Shown here piece after piece: positions 1-9,851 of a stretch of DNA of 34,249 nucleotides. The notes under the pieces were generated by a model. The model did no database searches and was not told where the DNA came from. It saw only the letters and a list, made by a program, of their open reading frames with translations. Position numbers and translations under genes: made by a program. Source of the stretch: Pseudomonadota bacterium (GTDB lineage: Bacteria > Pseudomonadota > Alphaproteobacteria > Rhizobiales > Beijerinckiaceae); the NCBI GenBank assembly GCA_021813805.1, contig JAKAJL010000036.1, positions 1 through 34,249 on the forward strand. Direction: 5' to 3'. Positions within the stretch are counted from its first letter, which is position 1; each line of letters starts with the position of its first letter.

Positions 1-1
1 C

Positions 2-127
2 AACAAGGCGGCGAGCCTCGTCGAGCGCATGGAAAAGGAAGGCGTCGTCGGCCCCGCCAACCACGCCGGCAAACGCCAGATCCTCGTCGGCGGCGGAATC
101 GACCGAGGCGCCTTCGACGGGGAGTGA
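2..127 (+). CDS. ftsK: DNA translocase FtsK, C-terminal end (partial)
   Basis: The last 41 codons of a gene that enters from the left edge. The peptide reads [20 protein letters not shown], then HAGKRQILV, and ends in GAFDGE with TGA at 125-127. This is the end of the gamma winged-helix domain of FtsK/SpoIIIE translocases, whose closing pattern is typically [24 protein letters not shown]. In FtsK this domain reads KOPS sequences that direct the hexameric motor toward dif during chromosome segregation at the septum. The motor and membrane domains lie outside the window. No clear terminator follows; 128-336 is a GC-rich gap in which I see no gene. Confidence 0.88.
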   Translation, partial: NKAASLVERMEKEGVVGPANHAGKRQILVGGGIDRGAFDGE

Positions 128-336
128 GCGGGACAGCCGCCGCGAGAAGCGCCGGGCATGACTTGAAGGAGTTCCCGCGGCCCGCGCATTCGGATCGCCC
201 GGCCGCGAGCGCCACGACCGCGGGCGCTTGAAGTCGGCCCATGCTTGACCTAAGCTCCTGCCGGCATGGGACGCGGAAAGCGATTCACTATGAACCGTGC
301 TTCGGAAATTGCCGACGTTTTTCGGGGGAGCGCGTC

Positions 337-753
337 GTGAGTTTGATCTCCTACGGCTATCTGTGCAGCGATGTTCGCGATACCAACAGCCGTTTCATCA
401 AGCTCGATGAAAATCGTCTGCGGGCAGTGCTCCGCAACCTGCTGGAATTAGTCGCAATCGACGAAAAATGGTATCTTGAGACCTACAGCGATGTTCGCGC
501 CGCGTTCAGACAGGGAAAATTTTCCTCCGCGCGCGAACATTACGTCAACTCGGGTTATTTCGAAGACCGGCTGCCGCGCCCGATCAAAGTGGACGTGGAC
601 TGGTATCTCGAGACCTATCCTGACGTTGCGGAGGCCATTCGCAACAAGAAATGCGCCTCCGCCCAGGAGCATTTCGAAGCCAATGGCTTCAAAGAGGGCA
701 GGCAGCCCTTCGAAGGCTGGTCCCTGATTACCGCGGTCGCGAAGAAGTTTTAG
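337..753 (+). CDS. Small protein with two WYLETYxDV repeats, function unknown
   Basis: The start is placed at GTG 337, because GGGGGAG at 324-330 lies six bases upstream; the frame stays open back to ATG 241, but nothing conserved-looking lies there. The 138-residue product has two tandem repeats of about 40 residues. The first (about 41-82) begins IDEKWYLETYSDVRAAF and the second (about 85-126) VDVDWYLETYPDVAEAI. Each continues with SA(R/Q)EH(Y/F), then NG or SG, and a closing (E)GR/DRxP. Repeats of this WYL..YPDV...SA..H(F/Y)...G..EGR.P type occur in uncharacterised rhizobial proteins and beside glycosyltransferase domains. No signal peptide or membrane segment is visible, so it is probably cytosolic. 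The function is not known to me. Confidence 0.7.
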   Translation: MSLISYGYLCSDVRDTNSRFIKLDENRLRAVLRNLLELVAIDEKWYLETYSDVRAAFRQGKFSSAREHYVNSGYFEDRLPRPIKVDVDWYLETYPDVAEAIRNKKCASAQEHFEANGFKEGRQPFEGWSLITAVAKKF

Positions 754-839
754 GTGGCACGCGGCGGCTGGCGCCCATTGCGCCGCCGCTGTCCGCGCCC
801 CGACTGGCGCGAAGGCGCCGCGCGTGTTAGCCGGAGGGA

Positions 840-1334
840 ATGACCGAAAAGCCCAAACCCGCCGTCGCGACTCTGGAAGAACTTGCCGGCCTTTTGCGCC
901 GCAATGAAAGGCTGATGGGGATCGACCTGGGCACGAAAACCATCGGCCTCGCTCTGTCCGATGTCGAGCGGCGCCTGGCGACGCCCTTGGAAACCATCAA
1001 GCGCGTCAAATATACGGCGGATGTCGAAAAGATGCTGGCGCTCGCCGACAACCAAGGGGTTGCCGCTTTCGTCATCGGCCTGCCGCTCAACATGGACGGC
1101 ACGGAAGGCCCGCGCGCGCAATCGACCCGCGCTTTCGTCAGGCAAACCGCGCCCCTGGCGCGCCGTCCCTTCGTCTTCTGGGACGAGCGGCTCTCGACTG
1201 CCGCTGTCACCCGCGAATTGATCGCCCAGGACGTCTCGCGCCGCACTCGCGCGGAAGTTGTGGACCGGATGGCGGCGGCCTATATCCTGCAAGGCGCGCT
1301 GGACCGCCTCAACCGGCTCGGCTTATCGACTTGA
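840..1334 (+). CDS. ruvX: Holliday junction resolvase RuvX / pre-16S rRNA nuclease YqgF
   Basis: The 164-residue product is a little longer than the family norm of about 140 because of a 25-residue N-terminal extension. The RNase H-like fold is marked by GIDLGTKTIGLALSD (27-41, catalytic Asp29), VIGLPLNMDG (78-87), FWDERLST (113-120, Glu116) and VVDRMAAAYILQ (140-151, Asp142). These three acidic residues bind the metal. Family members process the 5' end of 16S rRNA and have been linked to Holliday junction resolution. ATG 840 follows GGAGGG at 833-838 very closely, so the ribosome site is tight. No partner gene is obvious: the left neighbour is the twin-repeat protein and the right one a small acidic protein. 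Confidence 0.93.
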   Translation: MTEKPKPAVATLEELAGLLRRNERLMGIDLGTKTIGLALSDVERRLATPLETIKRVKYTADVEKMLALADNQGVAAFVIGLPLNMDGTEGPRAQSTRAFVRQTAPLARRPFVFWDERLSTAAVTRELIAQDVSRRTRAEVVDRMAAAYILQGALDRLNRLGLST

Positions 1335-1367
1335 TGGTCAATGCGTCTGAAGAACGGATCATACTCT

Positions 1368-1394
1368 TTGACATAAAGCAATGTTTGGTAACGA
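1368..1394 (+). promoter_or_regulatory. Possible promoter in the 1335-1580 gap
   Basis: The 246-base gap after ruvX is clearly richer in A and T than its surroundings. TTGACA at 1368-1373 matches the sigma-70 -35 box, but the best -10 candidate (TAACGA, 1389-1394) is poor and spaced at 15. It may drive the small gene at 1581. I see no other gene in this gap. Confidence 0.25.
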
Positions 1395-1580
1395 TTTTTC
1401 AGACAACCCTATTGCGTGATATCTTTGTCGGAGCTTAATGTGATTGCGCCTTGCGGAAAAAAGCGAGGCGAAGCGCGAGCTTGGCAATACAATGCCTGGT
1501 TGCGCGAGCGACTCTAATCAAATGGGCGCCGTCCTTGAGTTTCCGACCCCCTCGGAGCCATTCACGCTCCTTCGATTGAA

Positions 1581-1919
1581 ATGATGGACATGAAATCGAA
1601 AATCGCTGAAATTGACGCCGGCGCGGCTGGCCAACTAGAAGTCTCTTGGGGACCAACTGCTTCGGCGCGCAGCGTCGGCGACCTCCCGATGGAGGAGGAT
1701 TTCAACTACGACATCCACCACGAGGACGACGAGCGGGACGAACTGTCCCCGGCCGTTTCGACGGAAGACGTCGCCCGCTATATCGCCGACCTGGTGGCGT
1801 CCCTCGCCAGCATGGCGCGCGAGGCCAGGCTCGACCTGCTCAATTATCTGCTCGACATGGCCCATGTCGAAGCGGAATTGCAGGCGCGGCGAGGCGAGGC
1901 GCCCGACGAAAAACTTTGA
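1581..1919 (+). CDS. Small acidic hypothetical protein
   Basis: A 112-residue protein that I cannot name. The N-terminal 30 residues are low in conserved-looking sequence, followed by an acidic stretch (FNYDIHHEDDERDEL, about 41-55). A helical C-terminal half begins STEDVARYIADLVASLASMA and is rich in Ala and Leu, resembling small alphaproteobacterial proteins of unknown role. Start choice is uncertain: ATG occurs at 1581, 1584, 1590 and 1689 in the same frame, and none has a good ribosome site. The stop (TGA, 1917-1919) directly abuts the dprA stop at 1920 on the other strand, so the two genes are tail to tail with no spacer. Codon use (third-position G/C) supports a real gene downstream of about 1689. 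Confidence 0.6.
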   Translation: MMDMKSKIAEIDAGAAGQLEVSWGPTASARSVGDLPMEEDFNYDIHHEDDERDELSPAVSTEDVARYIADLVASLASMAREARLDLLNYLLDMAHVEAELQARRGEAPDEKL

Positions 1920-3161
1920 TCACCCGATCAGCGCCACGCGGTCGCCGCCCTGGCGCTCGATCCGGCCGTCGATCTCAAGCTCCTGCAAGGCCAGCCTGAT
2001 GTCCCGGACAGCACAGCCGCAGGCGCGGGCGAGATCGTCCACGGCGACCGGCGCCGGCCCCAGCAGCCGCAGGATTTTTTCCAGCGCGCCCTCTTCGTCT
2101 CCGGTTGCCGGCGAAGGAGGCTCGCCCGGCGCGGCGTCCTCGTCCTCTACCACGAAAGGCGCGGCCGGCGAATGGGCCACTGGCTTCTGGACATCCGCCC
2201 AGTCCCATTCGTCCCACAGTTTGCCGTCGTAGGACGCGGGCTCCGGCTCGAACAGCAGGTCGTAGCCCGTGGCGCCGCGCGCCGCCAATGGCGCGACGGC
2301 GTCGATGACGTCCTGCGCGCGCGCGCAGAGCAGCGCGCCGTCGCGGATCAGGTCGTTCGTTCCCTCCGCGCGCGGGTCGAGCGGCGAGCCCGGCACGGCG
2401 AAGACCTCGCGGCCCTGCTCAACCGCGAAGCGCGCGGTGATCAAGGAGCCGGAGCGCCGCGCCGCCTCGACCACCACCGTCGCCAGCGACAGGCCGGAGA
2501 CGATGCGGTTGCGGCGGGGAAAGTCGCGGCCGCGCGGTTCATAGCCGAAGGGCATTTCCGAAAGAACCGCGCCGCGCTCGGCCATTTCATCGAGAAGCGC
2601 CAGATTTTCCGGTGGATAGGGCCGGTCCAGCCCGCCCGCCAGCACGCCGACGGCGCCGGTCGCCAGCGACGCCTTATGCGCGGCGGCGTCGACCCCGCGC
2701 GCAAGGCCCGAAACCACGACATGGCCCGCCGCGCCCAGGCCCAAGGCCAGCCTTTCGGTCATGGCGAGGCCTGACGCCGAGGCGTTGCGCGAGCCGACCA
2801 GGGCCACCATCGGCTTGCGCAACAATTCCACGTCGCCGCGAACGGCGATCAGCGGCGGGGGCGAATCGATGGCGCGCAGGCCCGGCGGATAATCGGGCTC
2901 GGGCAAAGCGATGAACCGCGCGGAAAACTTTTGCGCCTGCTCCCATTCGCGCAGGGCGCTTTCGCGCGAGGCGAGCTTCACCGGACGGCCCTTGCCTTCG
3001 CGGATCACTTGGCGGATCAGCTCGGGCAGCGCACGCAGGGCCGCGCCGGCGTCGCCATAGCGCTGGATCAGGGCGCGGAAGGTGCGCGGACCAATGTTCT
3101 CGCACCGGATGAGCTGCAGCCAGTCGAGCTTTTCCTTGTCGCTCAGCCGCCGCGCCGTCAT
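1920..3161 (-). CDS. dprA: DNA processing protein DprA (Smf)
   Basis: The 413-residue product is a full-length DprA. An N-terminal SAM/HhH-like region (about 1-60) is followed by the Rossmann-type DprA domain: [11 protein letters not shown] (121-131), [14 protein letters not shown] (151-164), [12 protein letters not shown] (172-183), [14 protein letters not shown] (212-225) and [17 protein letters not shown] (230-246). A linker rich in acidic residues and Pro (about 305-355) leads to a C-terminal winged helix (356-413). DprA binds incoming single-stranded DNA and loads RecA in natural transformation. Its start overlaps the plsY stop by four bases (TCAT at 3158-3161), so it is translated last in the pyrC-like/plsY/dprA operon. 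topA, a usual follower, is absent. Confidence 0.96.
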   Translation of the reverse strand: MTARRLSDKEKLDWLQLIRCENIGPRTFRALIQRYGDAGAALRALPELIRQVIREGKGRPVKLASRESALREWEQAQKFSARFIALPEPDYPPGLRAIDSPPPLIAVRGDVELLRKPMVALVGSRNASASGLAMTERLALGLGAAGHVVVSGLARGVDAAAHKASLATGAVGVLAGGLDRPYPPENLALLDEMAERGAVLSEMPFGYEPRGRDFPRRNRIVSGLSLATVVVEAARRSGSLITARFAVEQGREVFAVPGSPLDPRAEGTNDLIRDGALLCARAQDVIDAVAPLAARGATGYDLLFEPEPASYDGKLWDEWDWADVQKPVAHSPAAPFVVEDEDAAPGEPPSPATGDEEGALEKILRLLGPAPVAVDDLARACGCAVRDIRLALQELEIDGRIERQGGDRVALIG

Positions 3162-3751
3162 TTCTTCTGGCCGATCCTGCCTTCGTCGCCAGCGCGCAGC
3201 CGGGCGATATTGTCCCTATGCTTGACCCACAGGATCGCGGTCATGACCGCGAGTAGGTCGGCATGGGCGGGCAGACCCAGAGACCACAGGACAACGGGCG
3301 ACAGGGCGCTGGCGACGAGCGCCGAGAGCGAGGAGTAGCGCGAGAGAAAGGCGACCGAGAGCCAGATCGCTATGAAAGCGAGCCCGGCCGGCCAGGCGAA
3401 TCCGAACAGGCAGCCGAGATAAGTCGCGACGCCCTTGCCGCCCCTGAACTTCAGCCAGACCGGGAAAATATGGCCGAGGAAGGCGGCGAACCCCGCGACC
3501 GCCCCCGCCTCGGGCGCGAAATGGGTCATGGTCAGCACCGCCGCCGTCCCTTTCAGCCCGTCGAGCAACAAGGTCGCGGCGGCGACGTCCTTACGCCCGG
3601 TGCGCAGCACATTGGTCGCGCCGATATTGCCGGAGCCGATCGCGCGCACGTCGCCCAGCCCCGCCGCCCTGGTGAGCAGCAGGCCGAAGGGAATCGAACC
3701 GAGGCCATAGCCGACGGCGAGGGAGGCAAGGAAAAGCGGGAGCGAAATCAT
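3158..3751 (-). CDS. plsY: Glycerol-3-phosphate acyltransferase PlsY
   Basis: The 197-residue integral membrane protein makes lysophosphatidic acid from acyl-phosphate and glycerol-3-phosphate, the first step of phospholipid synthesis. The three PlsY motifs are present: GSIPFG (18-23) with [11 protein letters not shown] (40-50), FRGGKGVAT (102-110), and a C-terminal region with [14 protein letters not shown] (175-188). About five hydrophobic segments span the length. The start is ATG at 3751, overlapping the TGA of the upstream pyrC-like gene by four bases; the frame remains open far upstream, but that part is a shadow of the pyrC-like gene. Coupled overlaps on both sides make it the middle gene of the operon. 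Confidence 0.96.
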   Translation of the reverse strand: MISLPLFLASLAVGYGLGSIPFGLLLTRAAGLGDVRAIGSGNIGATNVLRTGRKDVAAATLLLDGLKGTAAVLTMTHFAPEAGAVAGFAAFLGHIFPVWLKFRGGKGVATYLGCLFGFAWPAGLAFIAIWLSVAFLSRYSSLSALVASALSPVVLWSLGLPAHADLLAVMTAILWVKHRDNIARLRAGDEGRIGQKK

Positions 3752-5073
3752 GCGCGCTCCATCGGCGCGCCAACGCGATGGACGACGTGGCCGGCGACCA
3801 TGGCCGTCTTGACCACGCCCTGCAACCTCGCCTCGTCGAAAGGCGTGTTCTTGCAGCGCGAGCGCAGGTCGTTGGCGTTGAGCACGAAAGGCTCGTCGGG
3901 ATCGAAGCGGATGAGATCGGCCGGCGCGCCGCGCTTCAGCCGCCCCTGCTCCAGCCGCAGGATTTCGGCGGGGCGGGTGGTCATGGCGCGCAAAAGATTG
4001 GCGAGCGGCAGATGGCCGGCGTGGACCAGCCGCAAGCCGGCGGCGAGCAAGGTTTCGAGGCCCACGGCGCCGAAATCGGCCTCGCCGAAGGGCAGACGCT
4101 TGGTCTCGACGTCCTGGGGATTGTGGTCGGAGAAGATGACGTCGATCAGGCCGCCGGCGACCGCCTCGACCAGGGCCAGCCGCTCGTCCTCGCGCCGCAG
4201 CGGCGGCTTGAGTTTTAGAAAAGTGCGGTAGGAGCCGATATCGTTCTCGTTCAGCGTGAGGTGATTGATGGTGACGCCGCAGGAGACCGGCAACCCTTCC
4301 GCCTTGGCCTTGGCGATGACCTCCAGCGCCAGGGTGGTGGAAATCGGCGCGGCGCAATAGCGCGCGCCGGTCATGCGCGCCAGCCTGATGTCGCGGTCGA
4401 GCGCAATGGCCTCGGCCTCGCGCGGAACGCCGGACAGGCCGAGGCGCGTCGCCAGCTCCCCGGCGTTCATCACGCCGGAGCCGGCGAGGTCGCGGTCTTC
4501 CGGGAAATGCACGATCAAGGCGTCGAAATCGCGCGCGTAGGTCATGGCGCGGCGCAGCGTCTGGCTGTTGCGGATCGAGCGCGAGCCATCGGTGAAGGCC
4601 ACCGCGCCCGCCTCGCGCAACAGGCCGAATTCGGTGATTTCCTGCCCCTCGAGCGCCTTGGAGATCGCGGCGCCCGGCAGAACCCGCACCTTTCCATGAT
4701 CGCGGGCGCGGCGCTTGAGAAAATCGACCACCGCGGGGTCGTCCACCGGAGGATTTGTTTCCGGGCTCGCCACCAGCGTCGTGACGCCGCCGGCGGCCGC
4801 GGCGGCGGTGGCGGTGGCGATGGATTCGCGATGCTCGGCGCCCGGTTCGCCGACAAAGGCGCGCAGGTCGATCAGGCCCGGGCAGACCACATCCCCGCCG
4901 CATTCGATGAGCGCGATCTCGGCGGGCAGCGCGCCGCCGCTGACGCTGGAACCGAAATCCTTGATTCGCCCGTCCTCGACCAGCACCCCGCCGCGCGTCT
5001 CGGCCCCGCTTTCGGGATCGATCAGGCGAGCGTTGACGAAAGCCACCGGCGGATGGGACTTGATCTGAACCAT
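3748..5073 (-). CDS. Dihydroorotase homologue lacking key metal ligands (PyrX-like)
   Basis: The 441-residue product aligns by eye with class I dihydroorotases: [20 protein letters not shown] (65-84), [15 protein letters not shown] (95-109), [18 protein letters not shown] (146-163), [17 protein letters not shown] (269-285) and [19 protein letters not shown] (313-331). The catalytic DxHxH signature is replaced by D-L-R-A-F (69-73), and the His of the HxST motif is Pro243 (AAPISTT). Asp162, His189 and Asp316 are retained. Class I enzymes need the missing histidines to hold zinc, so I infer a catalytically inactive form. Such proteins (PyrC', PyrX) serve as structural partners of aspartate transcarbamoylase. 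pyrB is not next to it here: thiC lies divergently upstream. ATG 5073 is chosen because similarity begins there. Confidence 0.85.
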   Translation of the reverse strand: MVQIKSHPPVAFVNARLIDPESGAETRGGVLVEDGRIKDFGSSVSGGALPAEIALIECGGDVVCPGLIDLRAFVGEPGAEHRESIATATAAAAAGGVTTLVASPETNPPVDDPAVVDFLKRRARDHGKVRVLPGAAISKALEGQEITEFGLLREAGAVAFTDGSRSIRNSQTLRRAMTYARDFDALIVHFPEDRDLAGSGVMNAGELATRLGLSGVPREAEAIALDRDIRLARMTGARYCAAPISTTLALEVIAKAKAEGLPVSCGVTINHLTLNENDIGSYRTFLKLKPPLRREDERLALVEAVAGGLIDVIFSDHNPQDVETKRLPFGEADFGAVGLETLLAAGLRLVHAGHLPLANLLRAMTTRPAEILRLEQGRLKRGAPADLIRFDPDEPFVLNANDLRSRCKNTPFDEARLQGVVKTAMVAGHVVHRVGAPMERA

Positions 5074-5113
5074 GGCTTTCGATAGCGCGCGACGGCTTTT
5101 GGGGCAATCTCTT

Positions 5114-5143
5114 GGTGGGGTTTTCGCCGCGGAAAACTCCACC
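5114..5143. repeat. Strong 12-base inverted repeat in the pyrC-like leader
   Basis: GGTGGGGTTTTC (5114-5125), a six-base GC loop, then GAAAACTCCACC (5132-5143). Eleven of twelve positions pair as Watson-Crick and one as G-T. It sits 41-70 bases upstream of the pyrC-like start, in its likely 5' leader, and upstream of the TPP riboswitch on the other strand. No T-run follows on either strand, so a simple terminator is unlikely. It may be a leader hairpin, an operator or a dispersed palindrome. Confidence 0.6.
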
Positions 5144-5207
5144 CGGCTCGCTTCGCTCGACCCTTTCCGCTCAGCTTGCGTGGAGAAGTCTTCCCTGTTA
5201 GCTTTTC

Positions 5208-7183
<1,976 letters not shown>

Positions 7184-7327
7184 ACGCCTGCCTGAACATC
7201 AATGCCGCGGAGCGCCGAAAAAGCCATAATCCATCCATCATTTGACTGATCCGCCGCGACCGGTTGCGCGATAGAGTGTAACGCGACGATTATAGTCCTA
7301 CCGCCGACGACAATGGAGGAGGCGACG

Positions 7328-7846
7328 ATGGCCGCAACGGATAAAATCTTTTATTTCAATGGCGATAAGGCCCAAATGGAGTTGGCGCCGATTCAGGCCG
7401 ACTGGATTATAGACGGGGCCCCTGTCGCGCGAAATTGTCTTCTTTCGCAGGCGCAACGTGGCGGCCCTTCTTCTATTCTATGGGATTGCACGACGGGCGT
7501 ATTTAATTGGCACTATGACGCGCACGAATCGATTTTCGTGCTCGAGGGGGCGGCCGTCGTGCGCGACGCCCAGGGCGTCGAGCATAAACTTCGTCCGGGC
7601 GATCACACGCTGTTTCCGGCGGGAACCCGCGCCGTTTGGCGCGTCGATTCCTACATTCGGAAAGTCGCCTTTTTGGACCCCTCCGTGCCGCATGCGGTCA
7701 TGTTGCCATTGGCCGCCTGGAGAGCGCTGGCCAGGAAGTCAAAGCTGATTTGGGGGAAAATATCCCTCCTTATCGCGTGTTCCCCCTTTGTGAGCGATTC
7801 GGTTTGCGATTTCCTGATCTGTTTTTCGGGGGATTCGCTGGTCTAG
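7328..7846 (+). CDS. Cupin-domain protein with hydrophobic C-terminal tail
   Basis: The start at ATG 7328 follows GGAGGAGG (7315-7322) by five bases, better than the ATG at 7313, which lies inside that site. The 172-residue product carries a single cupin fold of the DUF861 (cupin_3) type: GVFNWHYDAHESIFVLEGAA, then RPGDHTLFPAGTRAVWRVDS and VRKVAF-like IRKVAF. HYDAHE suggests a partial metal site. Members of the family include ureidoglycine aminohydrolase, but most are uncharacterised and no substrate can be given. Similarity seems to end near LAAWRALARKSK; about 38 further residues, largely hydrophobic (ISLLIACSPFV, VCDFLICFSG), are unusual and could reflect a 3' frameshift. A/T content is higher than in its neighbours. 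Confidence 0.75.
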   Translation: MAATDKIFYFNGDKAQMELAPIQADWIIDGAPVARNCLLSQAQRGGPSSILWDCTTGVFNWHYDAHESIFVLEGAAVVRDAQGVEHKLRPGDHTLFPAGTRAVWRVDSYIRKVAFLDPSVPHAVMLPLAAWRALARKSKLIWGKISLLIACSPFVSDSVCDFLICFSGDSLV

Positions 7847-7996
7847 CCTGTGAGATGGCCAGGTCGATTCGCAGCACGGCGTTTGCGCGGCGAGCGCCGG
7901 TGTCCGTCTGGCCGAGCAGTTTGTAAGCGCTCTGCGATGTCGGCGGCGGAGCCAGCCGCCCTCCGCGTTAAAAATCCGAAGGGACGGCGTGCGTCG

Positions 7997-9226
7997 TCAC
8001 GCGACCTCGACTTCCACGTCCTCCACGTCCACCGGCGCCATGCCGCCGTTTTCGGTGAGCGCATAGTCGCGCCCACGCCAGTGGATCTGGCCGGGCAGGA
8101 AACTGGCGATGAAAACCGCGAAGCTGAACAGGTCGCGCACCGGACCGAGCCAGAGCGCATGATCGTGGCCGGGGAAGCGCCCGTCGATTTCGAACTGCAG
8201 GATCATCCGGGCGAGTACGGCGGCCCCGGCGAGCGCGACCATCGCCGGCGCAAAGCCGCTCACCAGCACGGCCAACAGGGCCCAGGCCACCGGAAAGGTC
8301 ACCGCCGAGCCGATATGGCCCAGGGGATCGAGCGATTGGATGGTGCGCGCCCAGCGCAGGTCGCGCCGCCAAACTTCGCCAAAACCGCGCTCGGAATGCG
8401 CGTGGCCGACAACGAAATCAGCGACCGCGATGTCCAAGCCCAGTTCGCGCACCGCCTCGCCGAGCATGTAATCGTCGGCGAGCTGATCCTTGATCCGCTC
8501 GAAGCCGCCGATGGTTTCGAGCGTGTCGCGGCGCAAGGCGATGGTCGCGCCGACGCAGGGCTGGGCCATGTTGAGCGCCATGCCGGTCAGGACATTGGGC
8601 AGAAATCCGTAATCCACCCCCATGGCGCCGAGCCGAGACCAGAAGCCGGCGAGCGGCTTTCCGCGATAAAGGCAGGTGACGAGCCCGACATCGGGGCGTT
8701 CGATCGCCGCCGCCAGCCGGACGAGATAATCCGGCTCGACCGAAATGTCGCTATCGGCCAGCACCACAAAGGGGTGATCGATGCGGCGCGATAGATTGAT
8801 GAGATTGGAGACCTTGCCATTGGACCCATGGACCGTGGCGTCGACCATCAGCTCCACGCTGAACTTGGCCGGCGCGCCTTCGATCTTGCCCGCGCCGGCC
8901 AGCGCGACGATGCGCCGCGCGACCGCCGCTGCGGCGTCGTCGTGATGGTGGACGCCGAAAATGATCTGCACCGGCCCTGCGTAATTCTGGCGGCAAAAGC
9001 TGAGCAAGTGTTCGTAAAGACCTGTTTCAGCGCCATAAAGAGGTTTAAGTATGGTCACGCCAAGCGTCTCGGCCGGCGCGGCGGCGACGGGGGGCGCGAA
9101 GCGTCTCAGGCTGAACAAGGCAAGAAGTGTATAGAGGACCGCGGCGCAGGCGATCGCGGCCAGCACCGCCGCGACAGCCGCCGCGCCGATCCCATTTGAC
9201 ATCGCGCCGAACCAGGAACCGTCCAT
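7997..9226 (-). CDS. hpnI: Hopanoid biosynthesis glycosyltransferase HpnI
   Basis: The 409-residue protein is a GT2-like enzyme that adds N-acetylglucosamine to bacteriohopanetetrol on the way to BHT cyclitol ether or glucosamine. An N-terminal membrane helix (about 13-38) is followed by the catalytic domain with VTILKPLYGAE, VLADSDISVEPDYL (the DxD-type metal site), ALRRDTLETIGGF and DDYMLGEAVRELG, with RRDLRWART as the QxxRW-like motif. Two to three hydrophobic C-terminal segments follow. The start at 9226 has AAGGA just upstream, though an in-frame ATG eight codons in is possible. It lies 16 bases after hpnM on the same strand. The later-acting hpnJ and hpnK are not in the window. It converges on the cupin gene. 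Confidence 0.93.
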   Translation of the reverse strand: MDGSWFGAMSNGIGAAAVAAVLAAIACAAVLYTLLALFSLRRFAPPVAAAPAETLGVTILKPLYGAETGLYEHLLSFCRQNYAGPVQIIFGVHHHDDAAAAVARRIVALAGAGKIEGAPAKFSVELMVDATVHGSNGKVSNLINLSRRIDHPFVVLADSDISVEPDYLVRLAAAIERPDVGLVTCLYRGKPLAGFWSRLGAMGVDYGFLPNVLTGMALNMAQPCVGATIALRRDTLETIGGFERIKDQLADDYMLGEAVRELGLDIAVADFVVGHAHSERGFGEVWRRDLRWARTIQSLDPLGHIGSAVTFPVAWALLAVLVSGFAPAMVALAGAAVLARMILQFEIDGRFPGHDHALWLGPVRDLFSFAVFIASFLPGQIHWRGRDYALTENGGMAPVDVEDVEVEVA

Positions 9227-9242
9227 CGTCCTTGCCTGTCGA

Positions 9243-9851
9243 TCAGGGCGTCAGGTAATTTCGCGTGCGCTCGCGCAGCGCCTTCAGGGAGACGGCGAAG
9301 CCGTCCTGGCTCAAGCCACGCAGCGCGCGGCGCCATTGCGCCAGCTCGCTGATCGAGCCTTCCGCGAGAATGTCGGCGATCTTCCAGCCCCCGGGCGTCT
9401 TGCGCGCGACATAGTCGACCGCCATCGGCGGCCCCTTGTCGAGAACGATCCGTGAGGTCACCACCAGATCGCCGCCGCGCGCGACCGTCTTGTCGTCGCG
9501 CTCGAACCCCTTGCCGTTGAAGCCTTCGAGATGGGCGGCGTAGGACGCGGCGATGTAATCGGCCAAGGCTTCGGCCCATTCCGACTTCTGGCCGTCGCCA
9601 AGAGAGTCCCAGCCAGCGCCATAGACCATGCGCGCCATTCCGGGCAGATCGAAGGTCGCCCCGATCGCCGGCCGCAGCGCGTCGTAGCGCTGCTTGACGT
9701 TCATCTGGCCGAGTTTCTGGATGATTCCGAGCTGGCCGTCCTGGAATTGCTTGACGGCGGCGACCGCGTCGGCGGAATCGTCCGCGCGCGCCATGGAGAA
9801 GGCGGGCAGGACCGCGAGGGCGGCCAGAACCATCCGGCGATCAAAGACCAT
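9243..9851 (-). CDS. hpnM: Hopanoid-associated MlaC/Ttg2D-family protein HpnM
   Basis: The 202-residue protein opens with a signal peptide (MVFDRRMVLAALAVLPAFSM, then ARADD), so it is periplasmic. The body is a Ttg2D/MlaC-type lipid-binding fold: LGQMNVKQRYDALRP, FDLPGMARMVYGAGWDSL, YIAASYAAHLEGF and WKIADILAEGSISELAQWRR. MlaC proteins shuttle phospholipids between outer and inner membrane; HpnM is the hopanoid-cluster paralogue. ATG at 9851 is set by the signal peptide and lies inside the end of hpnL (11-base overlap), suggesting coupled translation. An open frame continues upstream to 10205 but is a shadow of hpnL. HpnN, the RND transporter partner, is not encoded in the window. Confidence 0.92.
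   Translation of the reverse strand: MVFDRRMVLAALAVLPAFSMARADDSADAVAAVKQFQDGQLGIIQKLGQMNVKQRYDALRPAIGATFDLPGMARMVYGAGWDSLGDGQKSEWAEALADYIAASYAAHLEGFNGKGFERDDKTVARGGDLVVTSRIVLDKGPPMAVDYVARKTPGGWKIADILAEGSISELAQWRRALRGLSQDGFAVSLKALRERTRNYLTP

Noticed and set aside
1440-1520. A short GTG-started frame of about 23 codons in the ruvX downstream gap
   Set aside because: No ribosome site and no similarity; too short to support.
3752-5107. Upstream part of the plsY frame on -
   Set aside because: It lies in another frame of the pyrC-like gene; the conserved PlsY start is ATG 3751.
7943-7961. GGCGGC/GCCGCC hairpin between the cupin gene and hpnI as a terminator
   Set aside because: No T-run on either strand after the stem, and such G/C stems are expected by chance at this base composition.
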